Notes under the pieces: generated by a model
What the model was told of the DNA's origin: nothing
Databases searched by the model: none
What the model saw: only the letters and a program-made list of their open reading frames with translations
Shown: positions 1 through 5,900 of the stretch, in pieces
Position numbering within the stretch: the first letter of the stretch is position 1
Layout of the letters: every line of letters starts with the position of its first letter
Assembly (NCBI GenBank): GCA_910578995.1
Contig: CAJTSY010000139.1
Span: 1-10,178 of the forward strand
Source: an uncultured Acetatifactor sp.
GTDB taxonomy: Bacteria > Bacillota > Clostridia > Lachnospirales > Lachnospiraceae
Length of the DNA stretch: 10,178 nt
Direction: 5' to 3'
Translations under genes and position numbers: made by a program

Positions 1-2
1 CT

Positions 3-137
3 AGTTTAGACTGGAAGATATTGTGGCTTCCTGGTTTGGACGGGCTGCCATATTTCGACAACCCATATGTAATGCATGGGATATATGCAAAGCGACGTTG
101 GCCTGTTGTAATCGGCTTAATCAAAAATTCAGGATAG
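3..137 (+). CDS. C-terminal tail of an unidentified protein (5' end outside window)
   Basis: A reading frame enters from the left edge and stays open for 44 codons to a TAG at 135-137. The peptide is rich in W, Y, P and G (for example LPGLDGLPYFDNPY near its start), which looks like folded protein rather than random translation. I do not recognise the family. A second frame is open over almost the same stretch (5-142), so the choice of frame rests on residue composition only. A promoter-like sequence follows shortly after the stop. Confidence 0.35.
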   Translation, partial: SLDWKILWLPGLDGLPYFDNPYVMHGIYAKRRWPVVIGLIKNSG

Positions 138-162
138 ATAGGTGGTAATAAAAGATAAAAAA

Positions 163-171
163 TGATATACT
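163..171 (+). promoter_or_regulatory. Possible extended -10 promoter
   Basis: TGATATACT carries the TGn extension directly before a TATACT -10 hexamer (166-171). The region upstream is AT-rich and no convincing -35 box is seen, which an extended -10 promoter can tolerate. It lies 22 bp before the ATG at 194, which has a good Shine-Dalgarno sequence (AAGGGGA, 183-189). It probably once drove the decayed nucleotidyltransferase gene. Confidence 0.4.
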
Positions 172-193
172 GAAAGAAAAGAAAGGGGATTTT

Positions 194-435
194 ATGAAAG
201 ACGGCTATGGAGAAAAGCGGCCCTGAACAAGTATGCGTCCCAACATCAAATAAAGGCTGAAGCGCCGGAAAAGGTGGACAGCAGACTGCGGGGGCTACGG
301 TTTGTCGGATTCATGGAGGCGGTTCGCCAGGCTGCAGGGATGCCTGTAGATATCTTTGATATGTCCCACATTGAAAGAGGGTCGAAGATTGAGCATGAGA
401 TACATGATACGGGGGTAATCGTTTATGAGAAATGA
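194..435 (+). pseudogene. Decayed MNT-type nucleotidyltransferase (C-terminal half only)
   Basis: An ATG at 194 with a good ribosome-binding site opens a frame that ends after 10 codons (TGA 224-226). A different frame, open from 166 to the TGA at 433-435, encodes a recognisable C-terminal half of a small MNT-family nucleotidyltransferase: an LRGLRFVGF segment (the helix and strand after the catalytic centre), then PVDIFDMSHIE and the terminal GVIVYEK typical of these proteins. The N-terminal part with the GSx10DxD catalytic motif is absent, so the protein could not transfer nucleotides. The layout suggests an internal deletion or frameshift joining a foreign start to the old C-terminus. These proteins normally act as antitoxins to HEPN toxins. 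No HEPN gene follows directly here. The family call rests on motif memory and is moderately sure. Confidence 0.5.
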
Positions 436-451
436 GGCTATCATATAAAAG

Positions 452-709
452 ATGATTATGTATTATGAGCTGAATGACCTACATAAAAATATGCGAGTCA
501 GAGTTTCGCAGCTCAGCGGTATTTTGGATGTCTGTATGATTCTGCTGGATACGGAACTGTTGGCAGATGGTGATGTAGAGGGAACGTTAGTTTATTTTGG
601 TAGTGGAAGTACTGAAGAATATACGAAATGGTTCATGCAGAAGAAAGCAATCACACCGGTTTTCTTTGACAGTGCAATATTTGAGGATGGAATAATGTAT
701 GATGAATGA
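452..709 (+). CDS. Hypothetical 85-residue protein
   Basis: The ORF runs from the ATG at 452 (Met-Ile-Met start; 458 is an in-frame alternative) to the TGA at 707-709. The product is acidic, with a hydrophobic centre (SGILDVCMILLDTELL) and several aromatic residues near the end. I do not recognise the family. Its ribosome-binding site is weak. Its stop overlaps an ATG at 702 that opens a 17-codon frame (to 755) whose peptide begins MNELIVVEMILSKEI. That short frame looks like the beginning of a longer gene cut short, so this pair may be the remains of a two-gene module. The ORF lies between other damaged toxin-antitoxin genes, and a similar role is possible but unproven. Confidence 0.4.
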   Translation: MIMYYELNDLHKNMRVRVSQLSGILDVCMILLDTELLADGDVEGTLVYFGSGSTEEYTKWFMQKKAITPVFFDSAIFEDGIMYDE

Positions 710-779
710 ACTTATCGTTGTGGAGATGATTCTAAGCAAAGAGATAATTAGATGAAGACAGCCTAGGGAGAATGAAATA

Positions 780-998
780 TTGTTTGATGTGAAAAGAAAT
801 CAGGAAGAAACAAATCAAGCTGTAAGATGTGTAGAATTGATGGAATTCTATAGGCAGAGAGATGCAACCATAGGATATTGCGCTCAGATTGCAGGGATGT
901 CTAACGAAGAATTTATAAAATGCCTTGGCAGGAATCAAGTCTCTATTTTTCATTATGAAGACAAGGAAGAGTTTCTGGAGGAATTGATAAATGCCTGA
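780..998 (+). CDS. UPF0175-type antitoxin-like protein, N-terminus probably truncated
   Basis: The 72-residue product ends with features I associate with the UPF0175 family: a helix-turn-helix-like stretch (GYCAQIAGMSNEEFIKCLG) followed by VSIFHYEDKEEFLEEL. These small proteins are predicted DNA-binding antitoxins, usually encoded just before a PIN-like (DUF3368) toxin. The listed start is a TTG at 780 with AGGGAG (765-770) 9 bp upstream. In the same frame upstream, the peptide QPRENEILFDVKR resembles the normal family N-terminus (a PRE.LFD-like strand) but is cut by a TGA at 753-755. A nearby ATG (752) is in another frame. The original start has therefore probably been lost by an indel. The stop overlaps an ATG at 991, the expected toxin start. 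Confidence 0.55.
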   Translation: MFDVKRNQEETNQAVRCVELMEFYRQRDATIGYCAQIAGMSNEEFIKCLGRNQVSIFHYEDKEEFLEELINA

Positions 999-1023
999 TA
1001 AGGGTGGACTAGACAGATGGTAA
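991..1023 (+). pseudogene. Stub of the partner toxin gene
   Basis: An ATG at 991 overlaps the end of the UPF0175-like gene, the usual arrangement for its PIN/DUF3368 toxin partner, and the first residues (MPDK) are compatible with such a start. The frame closes after 10 codons at TAA 1021-1023, and no PIN-domain acidic residues can be found in any frame up to 1190. The toxin appears to have been deleted, leaving the antitoxin an orphan. The assignment depends on gene order rather than on the 10 residues. Confidence 0.3.
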
Positions 1024-1191
1024 AAGAAGATGAAAAATCCGTATTTATGGCAGGCTCTATATTTTGGTTGTAGTTTGGGATATTTCAGATTATAATAAAT
1101 TCAGGGAATAGAAGATGTATGACAAACAGATTGATGAGGAAATATAAGGAAAGTCAAGGCGGCTTATAGAAGCGGCAGAGCGGAGATTGTT

Positions 1192-1596
1192 TTGAAAGAT
1201 TTTGTTATAGAGAGTATATCGCTTTCCAACTATAGAAAGTTTGAGAATCATGCATTTCGTCTGAATCCGGGAATGAATGTATTTATTGGGAAAAATGCCT
1301 CTGGCAAGACCACCGTGCTGGAAGCGGCATCCGTCATGCTGGGGGCATACCTGGCGGCATTTAAGGAATATGTTTCGAGCCGTTTCGTCCAAAATATTTC
1401 AGATGCGGATGTCCACAGAAAAAATAATAAGTTTTCTAAGTAGATGGCTACTCCGCAGGGGGTGCCGCAGTTCCCGTGTTCGATTCAATGTTTGATGAAA
1501 TGGGATGATAAGGAGATTCCGTTCCAAAGAATACTTGAAAAGGAAGATATCGCTGAGAATATCATGGATGTTCAGGCAGCGAAAAGGTTGTATTGA
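1192..1596 (+). pseudogene. AAA/RecF-like ATPase N-terminal fragment, interrupted by an in-frame TAG
   Basis: A TTG at 1192 with GGAG (1182-1185) 6 bp upstream starts a protein that opens like OLD/RecF/AAA_15 ATPases. A first strand leads into a LSNYRKFENHAF segment, then a Walker A motif FIGKNASGKTT (P-loop G33 to T41), then EAASVMLGAYLA. A TAG at 1441-1443 interrupts the frame after 83 codons. The same frame then continues with plausible protein (MATPQGVPQFPCSI, later WDDKEIPFQRILEKE) to a TGA at 1594-1596. No Walker B, signature or effector domain follows, so the rest of the gene is gone. Such ATPases often belong to phage-defence systems or to predicted ATP-binding proteins next to toxin-antitoxin genes. 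Both a nonsense mutation and a distal deletion are needed to explain it. Confidence 0.55.
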
Positions 1597-1654
1597 AAAG
1601 GTAATCATAAAAAACTATGGCTTATCTAAGAGCGAGGTTGATGTATATCTGTAA
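1568..1654 (+). pseudogene. 28-codon remnant of an unidentified protein
   Basis: From the ATG at 1568 to the TAA at 1652-1654, in a frame different from the ATPase remnant, the peptide ends with VIIKNYGLSKSEVDVYL. This looks like a helix-turn-helix-like C-terminus. It has no clear ribosome-binding site, overlaps the decayed ATPase, and is probably the end of another gene joined by deletion. I do not recognise the family. Confidence 0.2.
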
Positions 1655-1693
1655 GGCAGCGCTCTGGCGATAGGAGAAACGGGGTATGCAATT

Positions 1694-2032
1694 ATGTGTA
1701 CAATCAGGCAGGTCAGCATAATCAGTGAACAGATGAAAGAGTGTTATAAGTCTGTCTATGGCGGTGATATTGTAGAGATAATTTTATACGGTTCATATGC
1801 ACGTGGCGATTATTCATCAGAATCGGATATAGATATAGTGGCGATTGTAAAGGGTGACAGGCTGGAACTTCAGAAAAAACTAAAAACAATATGGGAGATG
1901 TCTGCAGAAATCGGGTTAGAGAATGATGTGATAGTGTCGCCGATGGTGATACCTTATGATGAGTTCTTAAGGTATAGAAAGGTACTACCATATTATCGGA
2001 ATATTGTAGAGGAGGGAAAAAGAATTGGATGA
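1694..2032 (+). CDS. MNT-type nucleotidyltransferase, putative antitoxin of a HEPN/MNT module
   Basis: The 112-residue protein carries the complete minimal nucleotidyltransferase signature G33-S34-(x10)-D45-x-D47 in the segment LYGSYARGDYSSESDID, and a third candidate carboxylate D78 in the strand NDVIVSP. Proteins of this kind are known to neutralise HEPN RNase toxins, in studied cases by adding AMP to the toxin (type VII toxin-antitoxin). Its length matches the minimal MNT family. The chosen ATG at 1694 lies behind a weak GGGG; earlier ATGs are out of frame. The stop (2030-2032) overlaps the start of the HEPN gene, so the two are translationally coupled. Unlike the fragment at 194-435, this copy is intact. 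Confidence 0.85.
   Translation: MCTIRQVSIISEQMKECYKSVYGGDIVEIILYGSYARGDYSSESDIDIVAIVKGDRLELQKKLKTIWEMSAEIGLENDVIVSPMVIPYDEFLRYRKVLPYYRNIVEEGKRIG
2011..2027 (+). promoter_or_regulatory. Ribosome-binding site deciding a TTG start
   Basis: GGAGGG at 2011-2016 is followed after 8 bases by TTG (2025-2027). It lies inside the last codons of the nucleotidyltransferase gene. The strength of this site supports TTG as the HEPN start and points to coupled translation of the pair. Confidence 0.65.
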
Positions 2033-2414
2033 TTTGGTAAAGCACAGACTGATGACTGCAGCCGATAAGCTCAGATCGGCAAAAATTCTTTTAGGAGAAG
2101 GGCAGTATAAGGATTCTATTGGAAGATCTTATTATGCGATTTTTTCTGCGTTACGGGCAGTGCTGGCATTAGAAGAAAAGGATTTTGCGAAGCATGCCGG
2201 AGTGATATCATATTTTCAGAAAGAATATATCAAAACAGGGAAGTTTGACGTAAAATACTCTAAATATATCCAGCAGGCGTTTCAGGTGAGGAATAGCTGT
2301 GATTATGATGATTTTTATGTTGCGTCAGAGGAAGATGCGGAGGAACAGTATATAAGGGCAAAGGAATTACTTGAAGAGGTTCAAAAATTCTTAGAAGCTT
2401 ATAAGAAACATTGA
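2025..2414 (+). CDS. HEPN-domain protein, putative toxin paired with the nucleotidyltransferase
   Basis: The 129-residue, mainly helical protein resembles the HEPN family (PF05168 type), shown by the hallmark GRSYYAIFSALRAVL segment and a later VRNSCDYDDFY segment. HEPN toxins are RNases that cut RNA, often tRNA, using an Rx4-6H motif. Here the Arg is R89, but Tyr 94 stands where a His would be expected and no His follows nearby, so catalysis may be altered or absent. The start is a TTG at 2025: GGAGGG at 2011-2016 is 8 bp upstream, an ideal spacing, and the next in-frame ATG lies nine codons further in with no such site. It overlaps the upstream gene by 8 bp. The C-terminal third is strongly acidic and helical. 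Confidence 0.8.
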   Translation: MDDLVKHRLMTAADKLRSAKILLGEGQYKDSIGRSYYAIFSALRAVLALEEKDFAKHAGVISYFQKEYIKTGKFDVKYSKYIQQAFQVRNSCDYDDFYVASEEDAEEQYIRAKELLEEVQKFLEAYKKH

Positions 2415-2442
2415 TTCCAAGCTTGAAGCTTTTGTCTTGGAA
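2415..2442. repeat. Inverted repeat after the HEPN gene
   Basis: TTCCAAG (2416-2422) and CTTGGAA (2435-2441, within one base) are inverted copies separated by about 12 bases that contain a smaller palindrome around AAGCTT. It begins directly after the HEPN stop codon. There is no T-run after it, so it is a weak candidate for a terminator. It could be an mRNA 3' end structure or an operator. Confidence 0.35.
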
Positions 2443-2466
2443 CAGGCCGGGGAGAGTCCAAGAGAC

Positions 2467-2490
2467 CGATAGGTCAATCGATAGGTCAAT
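2467..2490. repeat. Perfect 12-bp tandem repeat
   Basis: The unit CGATAGGTCAAT occurs twice without a break (2467-2478 and 2479-2490) in an otherwise gene-free stretch. Two copies could be a replication-slippage product or a two-site operator. No further copies are visible in the window. Confidence 0.6.
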
Positions 2491-2547
2491 TTTCCTTCCC
2501 CCGATTCCGAACCCCTTGATTTCCCTGGCCTCAAAGCCCCAAAAACA

Positions 2548-2595
2548 ACGGACTTAAGACTCCGTCATTTCAAGGTTCGAATCCTTGTAGCCCTG
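2548..2595 (+). other. 3' half of a tRNA-like structure
   Basis: The stretch folds like the 3' half of a tRNA. ACGGA/TCCGT (2548-2552 / 2561-2565) form an anticodon-like arm around CTTAAGAC. A 5-base variable region follows (2566-2570). Then comes a perfect T-arm, CAAGG (2571-2575), loop TTCGAAT, CCTTG (2583-2587), and a 7-base acceptor-like strand TAGCCCT with discriminator G2595. The central TTAAG resembles a Leu (TAA) anticodon, but the loop has 8 rather than 7 bases. No matching 5' acceptor strand or D-arm is found upstream. It is therefore a remnant or tRNA mimic, perhaps left by an element that integrated into a tRNA gene, rather than a functional tRNA. Confidence 0.4.
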
Positions 2596-2616
2596 CGAAG
2601 GAGGGGTTGCCCTGCT

Positions 2617-2652
2617 AAGGAACCTCCAAAGAGTGATTTTCGGAGGTTTTTT
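2617..2652 (+). terminator. Terminator-like hairpin whose 3' arm is a ribosome-binding site
   Basis: AACCTCC (2621-2627) pairs with GGAGGTT (2642-2648). AAA (2628-2630) can add pairs with TTT (2638-2640), and outer A-U and G-U pairs extend the base to 2617/2652. Six T bases (2647-2652) follow the GC part, as in an intrinsic terminator. The same GGAGG (2642-2646) sits 7 bases before the ATG at 2654, so the hairpin would also hide the start signal of the downstream ORF. An upstream GGAGGGG (2600-2606) could compete for the CCTCC arm, giving a possible switch. Confidence 0.5.
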
Positions 2653-2653
2653 C

Positions 2654-2866
2654 ATGTCTGAAAAACGTGATGTTTACTGGGGTAATGTGTCCAATCCCAG
2701 GCAGATGCCTCTTACATCTTGTGAGGATATTGAAACTTTCGGGTGTCAGGGGTTTTATGCTAAGTTTCTCGCTTTTGGAAGACCGTATGACATGGCCACT
2801 GCCGAAATTCAAAAGGCAGGTTTTTTAAATATTAATTGCGAAGTGAAAGTGCCGATAGTACAATAA
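2654..2866 (+). CDS. Hypothetical 70-residue protein upstream of the fusion protease
   Basis: The ORF begins at ATG 2654 behind a strong GGAGG (2642-2646, spacing 7); an in-frame GTG at 2633 would lie inside the hairpin and is less likely. The product contains YWGNVSNPRQMPLTSCED, two more Cys residues and a FGRPYDMATAEI segment. It has no signal peptide or membrane segment. I do not recognise a family. It ends 37 bp before the large fusion gene, with no terminator between, so the two are likely co-transcribed. A regulator, adaptor or substrate of the protease are all possible and untested. Its start is controlled, at least in structure, by the hairpin described at 2617-2652. Confidence 0.5.
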   Translation: MSEKRDVYWGNVSNPRQMPLTSCEDIETFGCQGFYAKFLAFGRPYDMATAEIQKAGFLNINCEVKVPIVQ

Positions 2867-2880
2867 AGGAAAAAGCACTC

Positions 2881-2907
2881 ATGAACAGAGAGGGAGTCCG
2901 TCTATGA
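2881..2907 (+). other. 8-codon mini-ORF overlapping the fusion gene start
   Basis: ATG 2881 opens the peptide MNREGVRL, whose TGA (2905-2907) overlaps the ATG of the large gene (2904-2906) as ATGA. AAAGGA about 9 bp upstream could serve as its ribosome-binding site, and its own sequence contains the GGGAG used by the next gene. It may be a coupling leader or a chance frame. Confidence 0.25.
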
Positions 2908-5900
2908 AAAAAATGATTTACGCTGTAAAAAACGGAAGAAAGAAGGGAATTTTCAACGAATGGCTGAAATGCTCCGAGCAGACAAATAAGTATCCAAACT
3001 CAAAATTCCGCCGTTTTGAATATCGGAGCGAGCTTGAAGAGGCGGCGGATGACGTACCCGGCAGCCTGAGGTATGCCATAAAAGAGGCGGAAGAATATCT
3101 GGAGGATTTGGTGTATCTGGGCGGGAGTGCTGACTATCTGAAGGATGAGAGCTGGGAGGAGGACGGCTTTCTGCCCTTTGGCGATAAATCTGAAGCAGAG
3201 GAGCCTTTTTCGGATGACGGGGATGAGAATTGGGGGGAGGAGGAGAGTTGGGAAGGGAACGGCTTTCTGCCCTTCGGTGATGAGTCCGAAGCAGAGGAGC
3301 CGGAATTTTTTTCGGATGAGGAGAATGAAAATTGGGAGGAGAATGAGGGCTGGGAGGAGGATGAGAACTGGGAGAGGGATGAGCATTGTGAGGGGGATGA
3401 GAGCAGTGGGGTGGATGCATTTCTGCCCTTCGGTGATGAGGCTGAAGCGAAGATGAAGGGCGTTCTACCATTCGTCGACGATAAGTCTGAACCAGTAGAA
3501 CCGGATTTTTTCCCCGATATGGGAAAACAGGAAGAAGAGGATGCTGAGGACAGAGATGAGAAATTTAACAAGTGGGTAGCAGGCAGCAGAAACGCTCCTG
3601 ATGTTCCGACCGGATACTGGCAGCTGGCGGAAGACATGAGGCAGTATGTTGGTATAATTCGGGACAAAATGGAACAAAGCGAGGGAGCCAGGACAGCTGC
3701 GGCGGATAAGCTCAGGAAAAAACTGAAGAAATGTCTCTCAGATGTGAATTTAAACAGGCTGACTGATATTTACCGTGACAGAAAGGAAGACAATATTCTT
3801 GGATATGATTCGGATGCCGTATCTCAGTTTGTGACACAGATGCTGCAGGCATATCCGAGGCCGAGATTACCGGAAATTCAGGAAGTGGAGGATGAAGTTT
3901 CCATCCGGCAGATTTTTATGGAGGCCGAGGCTGTGGAAACTGAACTGAAACAGCTGATCTGTGGACAGAATGCAGCGATTGAGAGGCTGAGTGAAGCATA
4001 TTTTAATACGGAGCTGAAAGCTCGTCTGGCACCGGGCGGGAGAGGGCCGAGAGATGCTTATCTTTTAGCGGGACCTCCGGGGGTAGGGAAGACTTTTATG
4101 GCGCAGCAGTTTGCTTACAAACTGGGGATTCCTTTTCAGCGTTTTGATATGTCGGGATATTCCAGCAGGGAAGCCTTGCAGGAACTGCTTGGTTTTGCCC
4201 CGACCTGGAAGGACTCGGAACCGGGTCTGCTTACCGAGTTTGTGTTTAAACATCCGAAGTGCGTTCTTTTATTTGATGAAATAGAAAAAGCGCATATTAA
4301 TGTTATACGAATGTTTTTACAGATTTTGGATGACGGTTTCTGTGAGGATAAATATCATCAGCGGGATGTATCATGTAAAGATGCCATCATTTTTTTTACG
4401 ACCAATGCGGGAAAACAGCTTTACCTTGACGCGCGAAATGAAAATCTTACAATGCTTTCGGAGAAGGTGCTGATGGACGCACTGGGGAAGGATAAAGATC
4501 CGGAGACAAAAGCGCCTTATTTCCCTCCGGAAATACTTTCCAGGATGTCTTCCTATACAGTCATCATGCTGAATCATTTAAAGGCAGATACAACTTTAAA
4601 ACTGGTGGAGAAGAGCGTAGAAAGTCATTTTAAGAAATTAAAGAAAAAATATGGCTATGAGCTGAGCCAGGGAAAAGAGAACCTGGCCAGGACCGTGCTG
4701 TATTCCATGGGGGGAAGCGCGGATGCCAGAAATGCGTCCAAGATAGCGGATAAGCTTACTGACAGGGAAATACGTAAGTTTCTGGGGCTGTTGGAGGATA
4801 AGCAGAAACTGGATGAAAACGATGGGGGAATAAGAATCCAGTGGAAGTGTGATCTGGAAGATGCCACAGAGGAGGTCAGGGATTTTTATCTCGGAGAAAG
4901 GGACTGTGTGATTCCTGTCTTCGGGATAGTGGAATATGAGCCGGTGGAAAAGCTGGAAAAGAACAATGTGCATGTGAAGCGCACTGTGGACACCAAAGAA
5001 TTTATGGAAATGATTCATAAGGAAAAGGTTCTTTTCGCAGTCATTGACTATCTATACGGTCTTGAAAATGTGGGAAAAGGATTGAGCCTTGTGGATGTCA
5101 GGACGACCGGGCGCGATATCTTTTTAAAAATGCGGGAGGCAGATAAAGAAATCCCGGTGTATATTTTAGACGGAAGCCGCGGATACAACTACACGGAAAA
5201 AGAAAAAGACGTTCTGATGAAAAAAGGGGCGGGAGGATTTATAGAGAGAAAGTATTTCAGAAGCCAGCTGGAGCAGGCCTATCTGGACGTATGCTGTCAG
5301 GTGGTAATGGAGACACTGACGGTGCGGCATCAGGTTCTGGCGTATCATACCAGGAAAGAATATGATGAGAAAACCAATGCAGGCAGTATCACCTTCTGCG
5401 ATTTCAAGCTGGAGACGGCAGTGGAGGCGGAGGATCGGTCTTCGATGTTGTCCGATGACCTGCGTCCGAATAAGAGTTGGGATGACATTTATGTGTCAGA
5501 GGATCTCAAAAAGGAGATGGAGTTTTTCATTCATTATCTGCAGAATCCTAAAAAGTATAATAAAAAGGGTGTGAAGCCCAGGGGAATTCTGCTGTACGGC
5601 CTTCCGGGAACCGGCAAGACCCTTCTGGCAAAGGTTGCAGCCTCGGAATCCGGGCTGAACTTCCTGTCCATCAGCGCAAGCGAATTGTATAACGGCGGCC
5701 CGGAGAAGGTACAGGATGAATTCCGGATCGCGAGAAAATATGCGCCTGCAATCCTGTTCATTGATGAAATTGATGCCATAGGTATGGAACGGGGATACTC
5801 AAATTCACCCAACCCGGTTCTCAACGCATTGCTGGTCGAGATGGACGGGTTCAAAAAAGTAGATGATAAGCCGGTATTTGTCATGGCGGCCACAAATCAT

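Noticed and set aside
1..2414. Mobile element carrying the toxin-antitoxin remnants
   Set aside because: No transposase, integrase or terminal inverted repeats are visible in the window.
2467..2490. CRISPR-like repeat
   Set aside because: Only two adjacent 12-bp copies, no spacers and no cas genes.
2520..2600. Complete tRNA-Leu gene
   Set aside because: No 5' acceptor strand or D-arm, an 8-base anticodon loop and no long variable arm.
2621..2648. T-box riboswitch controlling the aspS operon
   Set aside because: The conserved T-box core sequence and specifier loop are not visible; only a terminator-like hairpin is present.
2953..3667. Long minus-strand frames, Pro- and Ser-rich, opposite the acidic repeats
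   Set aside because: They are mirror images of the GAG/GAT-rich acidic codons; composition is extreme, and no ribosome-binding site or family feature is seen.
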